Of a stretch of 64,000 nucleotides of DNA, positions 57,767 through 64,000 are shown piece after piece; position 1 is the stretch's first letter; each line of letters starts with the position of its first letter. Position numbers and translations under genes: made by a program. Under the pieces are notes generated by a model that saw only the letters and a program-made list of their open reading frames with translations, had not been told where the DNA came from and did not search any database. This DNA comes from Methylophaga sp. OBS1 (lineage in GTDB: Bacteria; Pseudomonadota; Gammaproteobacteria; Nitrosococcales; Methylophagaceae), in NCBI RefSeq assembly GCF_026319365.1, contig NZ_JAPDMS010000001.1, forward strand, positions 1,118,456 to 1,182,455, given 5' to 3'.

Positions 57767-58297
57767 TTAGTGATGGATTGTCAGTTCGTCCTGACTGCGT
57801 TGTTGATTCGGATCTTCCTGTGTCTCCACAGCTTCAATCCAGGCTATATATTCGGCTGGCAGCGCATGCTCCCGTGCGCCCTCAAGCACATGACGTTTAT
57901 ACCAGGGATAGGGTCGTAATCTCGGTTCGATGTGAATTGCAAGGTAAGTCAATGCCGTAACCCGCTTACCATCCTCCAACTCGACTTCCACCTGCGTGAT
58001 TTGATAACCGGCCCCTTCACAGCTATCCAGCTTGGCCTGCTCATCGGCATTAAACAGAAACAGAATGCCGTGAGTGACATCATCGGCCTCATCGGTTTTA
58101 AAGGCATCACACTTGGCTGAATTATCGACTGTACTGTGTTTGTGAAACCGCAGCTGATGACCGCGCAGCCTGGCTCTGGCGTAGAAACTCGCTGATGGCA
58201 CCCTGGCCTGGAGCCGTTTGCTGGACATATTGGACCCATAGGCAAAGTAAAGCACCTGCTCGTGTTGCGTAGAAGCTGGCTGGTCACGCTTTGTCAT
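57767..58297 (-). CDS. Gamma-glutamylcyclotransferase family protein
   Basis: A 176-residue GGCT-fold protein with YFAYGSNMSSKRLQARVPSA, HGILFLFNADEQAKLDSCEGAGYQ (catalytic Glu in CEGAGY) and VTALTYLA. It is closer to standard family members than the longer copy at 37862. It may release 5-oxoproline from gamma-glutamyl peptides; substrate uncertain. Confidence 0.82.
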   Translation of the reverse strand: MTKRDQPASTQHEQVLYFAYGSNMSSKRLQARVPSASFYARARLRGHQLRFHKHSTVDNSAKCDAFKTDEADDVTHGILFLFNADEQAKLDSCEGAGYQITQVEVELEDGKRVTALTYLAIHIEPRLRPYPWYKRHVLEGAREHALPAEYIAWIEAVETQEDPNQQRSQDELTIHH

Positions 58298-58324
58298 CGT
58301 GGATAGTAATCAGAATAGCGGGGC

Positions 58325-58846
58325 TCAGCGAGATGACAACAGCGCATCAAGGTCTTTCATGACGTTGTCGATATTTCTCGGAATCGTCTCCGGTGCCCGC
58401 CCTTTTACTTCGGTTTTGAATTCTTCCAGCATTTTGCCGGTCTCGACATCAACCACCCGCAGCATGATGTAGGAAAACAGATAGCTGGGCTTGTGATAGC
58501 GTCCTACAACAACATAATCCGCATCATATTGCTGACCCAGATCAGCGGCGGCATCAGGTCTGTCAAACAGGAAACCGACGCCTTTATCAGCTTGTTTCTG
58601 CGCTTTGGCGTCGATTTCAACCAGTTGATAGTGGTCGCGTTGTTCAACACCCTCGCGAATCAAGCTTTGTGTCAGCGCCAGGTTCTGCTGATCGTTGGCT
58701 GCGATTTCTGCCCGCTTTTTTGGGTCAGTCACTTCGAGTGTCAGATCCCGCAGCTCCATATCCAGAACGGCGACTTTTGTCTCTGCCATCACTGCACCAG
58801 ACATGAATAACGCGAATGAAACGAATACTGACAATAAAGACTTCAT
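58325..58846 (-). CDS. DUF2380/DUF3280-like exported protein
   Basis: A 173-residue protein with a signal peptide (MKSLLSVFVSFALF..., cleavage after VMA) and the start of the family, TKVAVLDMELRDLT, then SLIREGVEQRDHYQLVEID, ADLGQQYDADYVVVGRYHKPSYLFSYIMLRVVDVETGKML. The layout recalls TolB-N/CsgG-like nucleotide-less beta-alpha domains. GAGGAGCAGT precedes the chosen ATG; an upstream start would add 17 residues. DUF assignment is from pattern memory and is moderately sure. Confidence 0.6.
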   Translation of the reverse strand: MKSLLSVFVSFALFMSGAVMAETKVAVLDMELRDLTLEVTDPKKRAEIAANDQQNLALTQSLIREGVEQRDHYQLVEIDAKAQKQADKGVGFLFDRPDAAADLGQQYDADYVVVGRYHKPSYLFSYIMLRVVDVETGKMLEEFKTEVKGRAPETIPRNIDNVMKDLDALLSSR

Positions 58847-58895
58847 ACTGCTCCTCAACATCAAACGTGACGATTTTTTGGATAATAAAAATGAC

Positions 58896-58981
58896 ATTGC
58901 ACTGCTCCAACAAACGTGAAGCAGTGCAATTAAGACGTCTCAGATCGCCTGAGACGTTGAACGGCTATCTAGCGAACTAGA
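58896..58981. repeat. Three consecutive perfect inverted repeats
   Basis: ATTGCACTGCT (58896-58906) with AGCAGTGCAAT (58920-58930); ACGTCTCA (58935-58942) with TGAGACGT (58950-58957); TCTAG (58968-58972) with CTAGA (58977-58981) around loop CGAA. All are exact and fill most of the gap between the molybdopterin oxidoreductase stop (58997) and the DUF2380-like start (58846). Read in the gene direction, the longest is followed by GTCATTTTT, so it may be a terminator. Confidence 0.6.
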
Positions 58982-58996
58982 CAGTGTTGCACGGTC

Positions 58997-61120
58997 TCAG
59001 TTCGCCAGACTGACCTGCACCAGGTTATCGGTGAAAGTGGGCGCATGACCCATATCAACGAACTCAGCCGAACTGACACAATTGACTGTGCCTTTATTGA
59101 GCTGACGCCAATATCCCAGCGTCGCCACCACAATGCCCGGACTGACATCATCGGTAATTTGTGCCAGCCCCTCGAACGCACCGCGCTGATTGAACACCGT
59201 CACTTTGTCACCACTTTGTATGTTTCGTGTGTCCGCATCCGCAGCATTTATCATCACGAACTGTTCACCCTGACCTTTAATTTTGTCGTCGATATTGGCG
59301 TAACAGGAGTTCAAAAAGCCATGACTTTTCGGTGAGATGATATTGAGTGGAAACTCACTGGCCAATGTCGGGTTGGACTCAGTGGTTTCGCGGGACGGTA
59401 CATAATCCGGCAGGCTGTCAATCGGCTCACCGGGCTGGAAGCCTTCGTACATCTGACGGAAAGGCGGTGCTACGAAGTTGGTCGCGCCTTCCACCATAAA
59501 GTGGCATTTGCCGCTGGCTGTCGGAAAATTACCCTCTTTGTGGGGCACCCGGTTATCACGGGTACCGACATTCAGACGGGCAAAGCCATGCTTGCGCAGA
59601 TAGGCCAGATCGATGCCTTCGCAGGCCGGTGCATCCCAGTCCACGTAGTTTTCCAGACACTCCGAATCAGACCATTTGAAATTCTCTTCTTCATAGCCCA
59701 TCTTCGCTGCCAGCCGGCGGAATATTTCATTATTCGGCAGGGCTTCACCCGGTGCTTCGGCACATTTCTCGTTATAGGTCAGATATAAATGCCCCCAGGA
59801 CAGGATCATATCCTCCATTTCCGCCCCCATGGCTGCGGGCAACACGATATCCGCATAGGAGGCCGTATCAGACAGGAAGTGCTCGGCCGAGACCAGGAAC
59901 ATATCCTCACGCATCAGCCCTTCAACAATCTTGTCGGTTTCCGCGGCCTGAGTCACCGGGTTGGCATTCCAGCACATCATCGATTTAATCGGCACATCCA
60001 GGTCCATTTCGCCATTAAGCGCACGACCAATCTGAATCGCGTTAATGACGCGGGTGCCTTCCGGAATCAGGTCCGGCCGGCTGATCACATCAAACTTGTA
60101 AGGATGCTCCCACACGGGGAACTGTGTGGCCCCGCCACCGACATGACGCCAGGCCCCGGTCAACGCTGGCAGACAAGTCACAGCGCGAATCGCCTGCCCG
60201 CCACCATAATTACGTTCCAGTGCGACACCGAGCCGAATCGCCGCCGGCTGCGTGGTGGCATATTCACGGGCAAAAACCCGAATCTCCTCAGCGGGAATAC
60301 CGGTGATTTTCTCGGCCCACTCCGGGGTACGGGTTTTAACACGCTCAGCCAGCTCCGCAAAGCCGACGGTATAGTTATCAACGTAGTCCTGATCCTGCAG
60401 GTCTTCCTCGATAATAGTGTGCATCATTGCCATGGCCAGAGCGCCATCGGTACCGGGTTTGGGTGCAATATGCCAATCGGCCTCCTTGGCAGTACGGGAA
60501 CGGTACGGGTCGATAACCACCACTTTGGCACCACGCTTCTGAGCATCTTTAACAATATGCCAATGATGAAGATTAGTGCTGACCGAATTACAGCCCCAGA
60601 TCACGATAAATTTGGAATGAATGTAGCTTTCCGGATCCAGTCCTGCCGTGGGACCCACGGTCAGCAGCCAGGCTGTACAGGAACCCTCACCGCAGAAGGT
60701 CCGTTCACAGACAGTGGCCCCCATCTTGTTAAAAAAGGCATCGCCGCCATTGAGACCATGCACCAGTCCCTGATGGCCAAGATAACTATAAGGAATAATC
60801 GCCTGCGGCCCGTATTCCTCGATGATGGCTTTCCAGCGGGTGGTGATCTCATCCAGCGCTTCATCCCAGCTGATTTGCTCAAACTGACCGCTGCCTTTGG
60901 GACCGGTACGACGCATCGGATGAAGTAAACGATCGGGATGATAATGCCGTTTTTCGTAGTCTTTGAGCTTGACGCAGAGACCACCGCGGGTCATTGGATG
61001 TTCGGCATTACCTTTCACGGAAATCAGCTTGCCGTTTTCAACTTCAAACACCATAGCGCAGGTGTCGGGACAGTCATGTGGACACGCACCGTGATGCGTT
61101 GTTTTCAAAACACTGGCCAT
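58997..61120 (-). CDS. Molybdopterin-dependent oxidoreductase (DMSO reductase family)
   Basis: A 707-residue catalytic subunit of the DMSO reductase superfamily. Residues 10-60 hold the cluster motif ACPHDCPDTCAMV ... GGLCVKL, four cysteines for a 4Fe-4S cluster. The Mo site region reads TVCERTFCGEGSCTAWL; which residue ligates Mo is unclear. The C-terminal MopB domain has FPLNIISPKSHGFLN. No Tat signal, so it is cytoplasmic, and no iron-sulfur or membrane subunit gene lies nearby. Often labelled formate dehydrogenase-like; the substrate is not known. Confidence 0.85.
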   Translation of the reverse strand: MASVLKTTHHGACPHDCPDTCAMVFEVENGKLISVKGNAEHPMTRGGLCVKLKDYEKRHYHPDRLLHPMRRTGPKGSGQFEQISWDEALDEITTRWKAIIEEYGPQAIIPYSYLGHQGLVHGLNGGDAFFNKMGATVCERTFCGEGSCTAWLLTVGPTAGLDPESYIHSKFIVIWGCNSVSTNLHHWHIVKDAQKRGAKVVVIDPYRSRTAKEADWHIAPKPGTDGALAMAMMHTIIEEDLQDQDYVDNYTVGFAELAERVKTRTPEWAEKITGIPAEEIRVFAREYATTQPAAIRLGVALERNYGGGQAIRAVTCLPALTGAWRHVGGGATQFPVWEHPYKFDVISRPDLIPEGTRVINAIQIGRALNGEMDLDVPIKSMMCWNANPVTQAAETDKIVEGLMREDMFLVSAEHFLSDTASYADIVLPAAMGAEMEDMILSWGHLYLTYNEKCAEAPGEALPNNEIFRRLAAKMGYEEENFKWSDSECLENYVDWDAPACEGIDLAYLRKHGFARLNVGTRDNRVPHKEGNFPTASGKCHFMVEGATNFVAPPFRQMYEGFQPGEPIDSLPDYVPSRETTESNPTLASEFPLNIISPKSHGFLNSCYANIDDKIKGQGEQFVMINAADADTRNIQSGDKVTVFNQRGAFEGLAQITDDVSPGIVVATLGYWRQLNKGTVNCVSSAEFVDMGHAPTFTDNLVQVSLAN

Positions 61121-61235
61121 TTCTCTCTCCTGTAATCATCTGATTTTTATTATTTTTGTTATTTTTCAGGCTTCAGCCCTAATCAGGACTATACACCATT
61201 ATCAGACGGGAAATTTGCCCAGTAATGTGTTGAAT

Positions 61236-62411
61236 TTACGCTAGCCCTGAAAGCGCCTGTTCCAGGTCAGCAATCAAATCCTGTTTTGCCTCAAGCCCGA
61301 CAGAGAGACGAATCATTCTGTCACTGATACCGGCCTCATTCAGTAGTACTGATGGTAATCCGTAATGGGATGTAGCCACTGGCTGAGAGACCAGCGTTTC
61401 AGCACCGCCAAGACTGGGGGCCAGGGTCATGAGTCTGAGTTTATCGGCAAACTGCCTGGCTACCGAACCCTCGCCTTTAAGATCGAAACTGAGCATACCG
61501 CCATAGCCCCGCATCTGTCGCCGGGCTAATTCGAAACTCTCCGACCGCTCAAGTCCCGGATAATAGACTTTATCTATCATCGGATGCTGTTCTAGAAACT
61601 CGGCCAGCGCCTGCGCATTCTGATTGTGCCGCTCAACCCTGAGAGGCAGAGTCACCAGACTGCGTTTCAGTTTGTGCGCCACCTCCGGCGCAATTGTCTG
61701 CCCCAGGCTCTTACGCCACTCATTGAGTTCAATCATCTCGCGCTCACGGCCGGTGACGACACCCGCAGTCAGATCACTGTGACCACCAAGGTACTTAGTC
61801 GCGCTCTGCACCGAGAAATCGGCGCCTAATGCCAGTGGCTGCTGGTTAACCGGCGTGGCAAAGGTGTTGTCAACGGCAAGCCTCGCACCATGCTGATGGC
61901 TAAGTGCTGCCATTTTCTCAACATCCGTGATTTTCAGTGTCGGGTTGGCCGGGGTTTCCATAAACACCAGTGAAGCCCCCTGCTGCAATGCTGCCTCAAA
62001 CCCGGCGCGGTCATCACTGCGGATAAAGCGAGTGTCGATACCCAATGTGGCAGCCTGTTGCTGCAAAAACGCTGTGGTGCCACCGTAAATCTCGCCCAGA
62101 CAGACAATACCGCCCTGGCCAAAGGCCAGACACAGGGAGCTTATCGCAGCCATACCAGCGCCAAATGCCAGCGCCGATTCAGCGCCATCCAAAGCAGCCA
62201 GACGCTGCTCCAGCGAGGTGATGCTGGGATTCATCCCATAGCGGGTATAGAAAGCAGCCTGTTTACGACCTTCCACGACATCAAGTAGCGCTTCGGTGTC
62301 GGCAAAGCTGAAGGTCGTGGTGTCATATAAAGGCGATATCGCGGCACCGTGAGGGTCATCTATCTGACCACTGTGAATGGCCCTGGTCGATAAATCGTTG
62401 TCTTCTGCCAT
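61236..62411 (-). CDS. Trans-sulfuration PLP enzyme (cystathionine gamma-synthase/lyase family)
   Basis: A 391-residue Cys/Met metabolism PLP enzyme. The start MAEDNDLSTRAIHSGQIDDPHGAAISPLYDTTTF is set after AAGGATAGGG; an upstream start adds 37 unconserved residues. Key motifs are RYGMNPSITSLEQRLAALDGAE, AVDNTFATPVNQQPLALGAD, and the PLP lysine in VQSATKYLGGHSDLTAG. The exact reaction (gamma-synthase, gamma-lyase or O-succinylhomoserine sulfhydrylase) cannot be fixed from sequence. Confidence 0.88.
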   Translation of the reverse strand: MAEDNDLSTRAIHSGQIDDPHGAAISPLYDTTTFSFADTEALLDVVEGRKQAAFYTRYGMNPSITSLEQRLAALDGAESALAFGAGMAAISSLCLAFGQGGIVCLGEIYGGTTAFLQQQAATLGIDTRFIRSDDRAGFEAALQQGASLVFMETPANPTLKITDVEKMAALSHQHGARLAVDNTFATPVNQQPLALGADFSVQSATKYLGGHSDLTAGVVTGREREMIELNEWRKSLGQTIAPEVAHKLKRSLVTLPLRVERHNQNAQALAEFLEQHPMIDKVYYPGLERSESFELARRQMRGYGGMLSFDLKGEGSVARQFADKLRLMTLAPSLGGAETLVSQPVATSHYGLPSVLLNEAGISDRMIRLSVGLEAKQDLIADLEQALSGLA

Positions 62412-62477
62412 TACCCTATCCTTATGTCCTGAACCGTCGAAGCTCAACTTAGGCTTATCCGTCTGCGCCGTCAATTC

Positions 62478-62507
62478 GAGCACCATCAGGGCGGAGGGAA
62501 GGTGCTC
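62478..62507 (-). promoter_or_regulatory. Leader hairpin upstream of the trans-sulfuration gene
   Basis: GAGCACC (62478-62484) pairs exactly with GGTGCTC (62501-62507), 67 bp before the chosen start and downstream of a TATAAA-like -10 (62552-62557 complement). It does not match a SAM riboswitch that I can recognise. Confidence 0.3.
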
Positions 62508-62650
62508 TCCTGCCATCAGCAAAGCGCTGTTATTACTGGATTTAATGCGTTTTTATACTCCCTAATGAGTAAGCCTTCTTGAGAATTGTCGCTGTTTGCC
62601 CGGGGCTATTTAATGCGAGTGTCATTCATGACAAACAATTGAGGTAGACA

Positions 62651-62992
62651 ATGAAATACAAACAAAACGCAATTTCAGATCCACAGCCTTCCATGGGGGT
62701 TGACGGTGTGGATGCGACCCTTGGCGATACTTTTGTCTCAGACAGTAAAGACAAAACCCTCTGCGCCGGTTTTTTCCATCTGAATAAAACCGACAAACCA
62801 CTGGTCTATACCTATGATTACGAGGAAATGAAAGTCATCGTTGATGGTGAGTTTGTCATCACTGATGAATCCGGCTACAAGGTTCATGCTAAGGTCGGTG
62901 ACGTATTCTTCTTTGGTGACGGTGAGACCATCACCTTTGAAACGCCCACCCGTGGCGTTGGTTTCTTCACCGGTCAGCGTCAGCCCATCTGA
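62651..62992 (+). CDS. Cupin-domain protein (EutQ-like)
   Basis: A 113-residue single cupin. EEMKVIVDGEFVITDESGYKVHAKVGDVFFFGDGETITFETPTRGVGFF contains the two cupin motifs, but the usual histidines of motif 1 are mostly replaced, as in EutQ-like members. GAGG lies before the ATG. No ethanolamine genes are nearby, so the role is open. Followed by a palindrome and a terminator. Confidence 0.75.
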   Translation: MKYKQNAISDPQPSMGVDGVDATLGDTFVSDSKDKTLCAGFFHLNKTDKPLVYTYDYEEMKVIVDGEFVITDESGYKVHAKVGDVFFFGDGETITFETPTRGVGFFTGQRQPI

Positions 62993-63005
62993 ACTGACTA
63001 GTGAT

Positions 63006-63023
63006 GATCTGCTGCAGCAGATC
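63006..63023. repeat. Perfect 18-bp palindrome
   Basis: GATCTGCTGCAGCAGATC equals its own complement. It lies 14 bp after the cupin stop and directly before a terminator hairpin, so the mRNA end would carry two hairpins in a row. Confidence 0.55.
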
Positions 63024-63027
63024 GCAA

Positions 63028-63058
63028 CAAAAACGGCCCGCAAGCGGGCCGTTTTTTT
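63028..63058 (+). terminator. Terminator of the cupin gene
   Basis: AAAACGGCCCGC, loop AA, GCGGGCCGTTTT then TTT. A strong GC-rich intrinsic terminator between the converging cupin and response-regulator genes; the A/T flanks make it usable from both sides. Confidence 0.9.
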
Positions 63059-63073
63059 ATGCCTGTAAAAAGC

Positions 63074-63718
63074 TCAGTGTCTGGATTTTTGTTGATGACG
63101 CCAGACTGCCGCTTCCAGGCGACTGGTCAGATTGAGCTTACGCAGCAGATTCTTGATATGCACTTTAACAGTGGTATCGCTGATCCCCAATCGACGTGCG
63201 ATATTCTTGTTGTTCATGCCCTCGGCCAGGCATTCCAGAATTTCTGTTTCGCGTTCAGTCAGATTCACATTCTCGGCTGTTTTAGATTCGGGTTCGAGTA
63301 CCGCACGTTTCAGTACATCGTTCAGACACTCCTGCAATACCGTGACGCCACCAAAAGCTTTCAGTAAATTGGCGCGCAGTTCTTCCGGCTCCATGTCCTT
63401 GAGCAGATAACCATTGGCACCGGAGCGCAATGCCTCCAATAAATCATCTTCGGCATCAGACACCGTCAACACCACAATATGTGCCTGCGAACCGGCCTGT
63501 TTAAAACGCCTTAAAGTTTCAAGCCCGTCCATACCTTTCATATTCAGATCCAGCAGAATGATATCCGGTGACAATGCCGGTTCTAATTCCAGGCCCTCCA
63601 GACCGGAAGCCGCCTCACCGACCACCTCAAACGCCGGATCATCGGAAATAATCTGTCTCACTCCCTTGCGAAACAGCGGGTGGTCATCAATCAGCATGAC
63701 TTTGATGGTTTCACTCAT
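63074..63718 (-). CDS. NarL/LuxR-family response regulator
   Basis: A 214-residue regulator: receiver domain (about 5-120) with acidic DDHPLFRKG, phospho-Asp in ILLDLNMKGMDG, VVLTVSDAED and LLKDMEPEEL, then a LuxR-type helix-turn-helix LTEREREILECLAEGMNNKNIARRLGISDTTVKVHIKNLLRKL-like region (LTERETEI ...). The partner kinase gene lies 15 bp upstream. The pair resembles NarX/NarL-type systems; the signal is unknown. Confidence 0.93.
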   Translation of the reverse strand: MSETIKVMLIDDHPLFRKGVRQIISDDPAFEVVGEAASGLEGLELEPALSPDIILLDLNMKGMDGLETLRRFKQAGSQAHIVVLTVSDAEDDLLEALRSGANGYLLKDMEPEELRANLLKAFGGVTVLQECLNDVLKRAVLEPESKTAENVNLTERETEILECLAEGMNNKNIARRLGISDTTVKVHIKNLLRKLNLTSRLEAAVWRHQQKSRH

Positions 63719-63733
63719 GATTTTTCTCTTCTT

Positions 63734-64000
63734 TTATTGTGCCAGTTTGGGGGTGAAGATCAGCCTGACACGGGTACCGCCATAGCGACGGTTCATGACC
63801 TCAATATCTCCCCCTAAATTATATGCCCGTTCTTTCATGATCGCCTGACCGTGATGGTCGTAGGTAGGCGAAGCCGGCGTTAACCCCATACCATTATCAT
63901 CAATAATCAATTCCACCGCGCCACTACGCAGCATTCGCATTAAAACCGACACGGCAGTGGCACCGGAGTGACGCACGATGTTGGACAGGGCTTCGCGAAC
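63734..64000 (-). CDS. NarX/NarQ-type sensor histidine kinase, C-terminal fragment
   Basis: Only the last 88 or so residues lie in the window; the gene continues past base 64000. The frame reads VREALSNIVRHSGATAVSV, the N-box of the HATPase domain in HisKA_3 kinases, then IDDNGMGL (G1 box) and GGTRVRLIFTP at the end. It lies upstream of and in line with the NarL-type gene. Confidence 0.85.
   Translation of the reverse strand, partial: VREALSNIVRHSGATAVSVLMRMLRSGAVELIIDDNGMGLTPASPTYDHHGQAIMKERAYNLGGDIEVMNRRYGGTRVRLIFTPKLAQ

Noticed and set aside
59789..60928. 379-codon plus-strand frame
   Set aside because: Antisense to the molybdopterin oxidoreductase; no motif and no ribosome site.

Overview
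The window is ordinary, densely coded chromosome from a gammaproteobacterium of about 50 percent GC. I see no phage, insertion sequence, CRISPR array or plasmid functions. Markers of the class include alaS-lysC-csrA-tRNA-Ser-tRNA-Arg, trpEGDC next to a Crp/Vfr gene and an OsmC gene, cmoA/cmoB, YcgL, and pncC-recA-recX beside mutS. The complete sucrose cluster (sucrose-phosphate synthase, sucrose-phosphatase, fructokinase, amylosucrase) is best known from halotolerant methylotrophs such as Methylophaga and Methylotuvimicrobium. A halotolerant methylotroph-like organism is therefore my inference, not something the sequence proves.

Layout. 1-1.5 kb: the 5' part of moaA, a DUF2892 membrane protein, a Bax-inhibitor-like membrane protein and tRNA-Ser(UGA). 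1.8-3.3 kb: three small, probably exported proteins of unknown role. 3.3-5.7 kb: the tRNA-modification operon tsaB-cmoA-cmoB. 5.8-13.6 kb: a 40-residue membrane peptide, YceI with cytochrome b561, a YgiQ radical SAM protein, and an overlapping chain (DUF3530, spermidine-synthase-like, antiporter, CBS, L,D-transpeptidase). 13.7-19 kb: rpe-gph-trpEGDC. 19-22.6 kb: a Crp-family regulator diverging from OsmC, DUF885 peptidase, VOC and YcgL genes, followed by a 139-bp element bounded by inverted repeats. 22.8-32 kb: mutS, then pncC-recA-recX-alaS-lysC-csrA and two tRNAs.

32-43 kb is a signalling block, all on the minus strand. A three-gene operon ends in a 1692-residue pseudokinase/AAA/GAF/GGDEF protein. 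It is followed by an Aer-like chemoreceptor and a periplasmic-sensor GGDEF-EAL protein. 43-47 kb holds a lysine-tailed helix-turn-helix protein, a DUF2726 protein and the AmmeMemoRadiSam trio. 47.7-51 kb has two overlapping photolyase/cryptochrome genes and a DCC protein. 51-57 kb is the sucrose operon. 57-64 kb holds a 2OG-Fe(II) oxygenase, a gamma-glutamylcyclotransferase-like protein, a DUF2380-like lipid-free exported protein, a lone molybdopterin oxidoreductase, a trans-sulfuration enzyme, a cupin, and a NarL-type regulator with a sensor kinase cut by the window edge.

The most unusual signals are these: the PknK-like protein whose kinase domain has lost the lysine, HRD and DFG catalytic residues but whose GGDEF domain is intact; three consecutive perfect inverted repeats in a 99-bp gap at 58.9 kb; a 15-bp stem with a UACG loop ahead of csrA; and the 139-bp inverted-repeat element near mutS. 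I did not find a convincing, wholly new multi-gene defence or mobile system.
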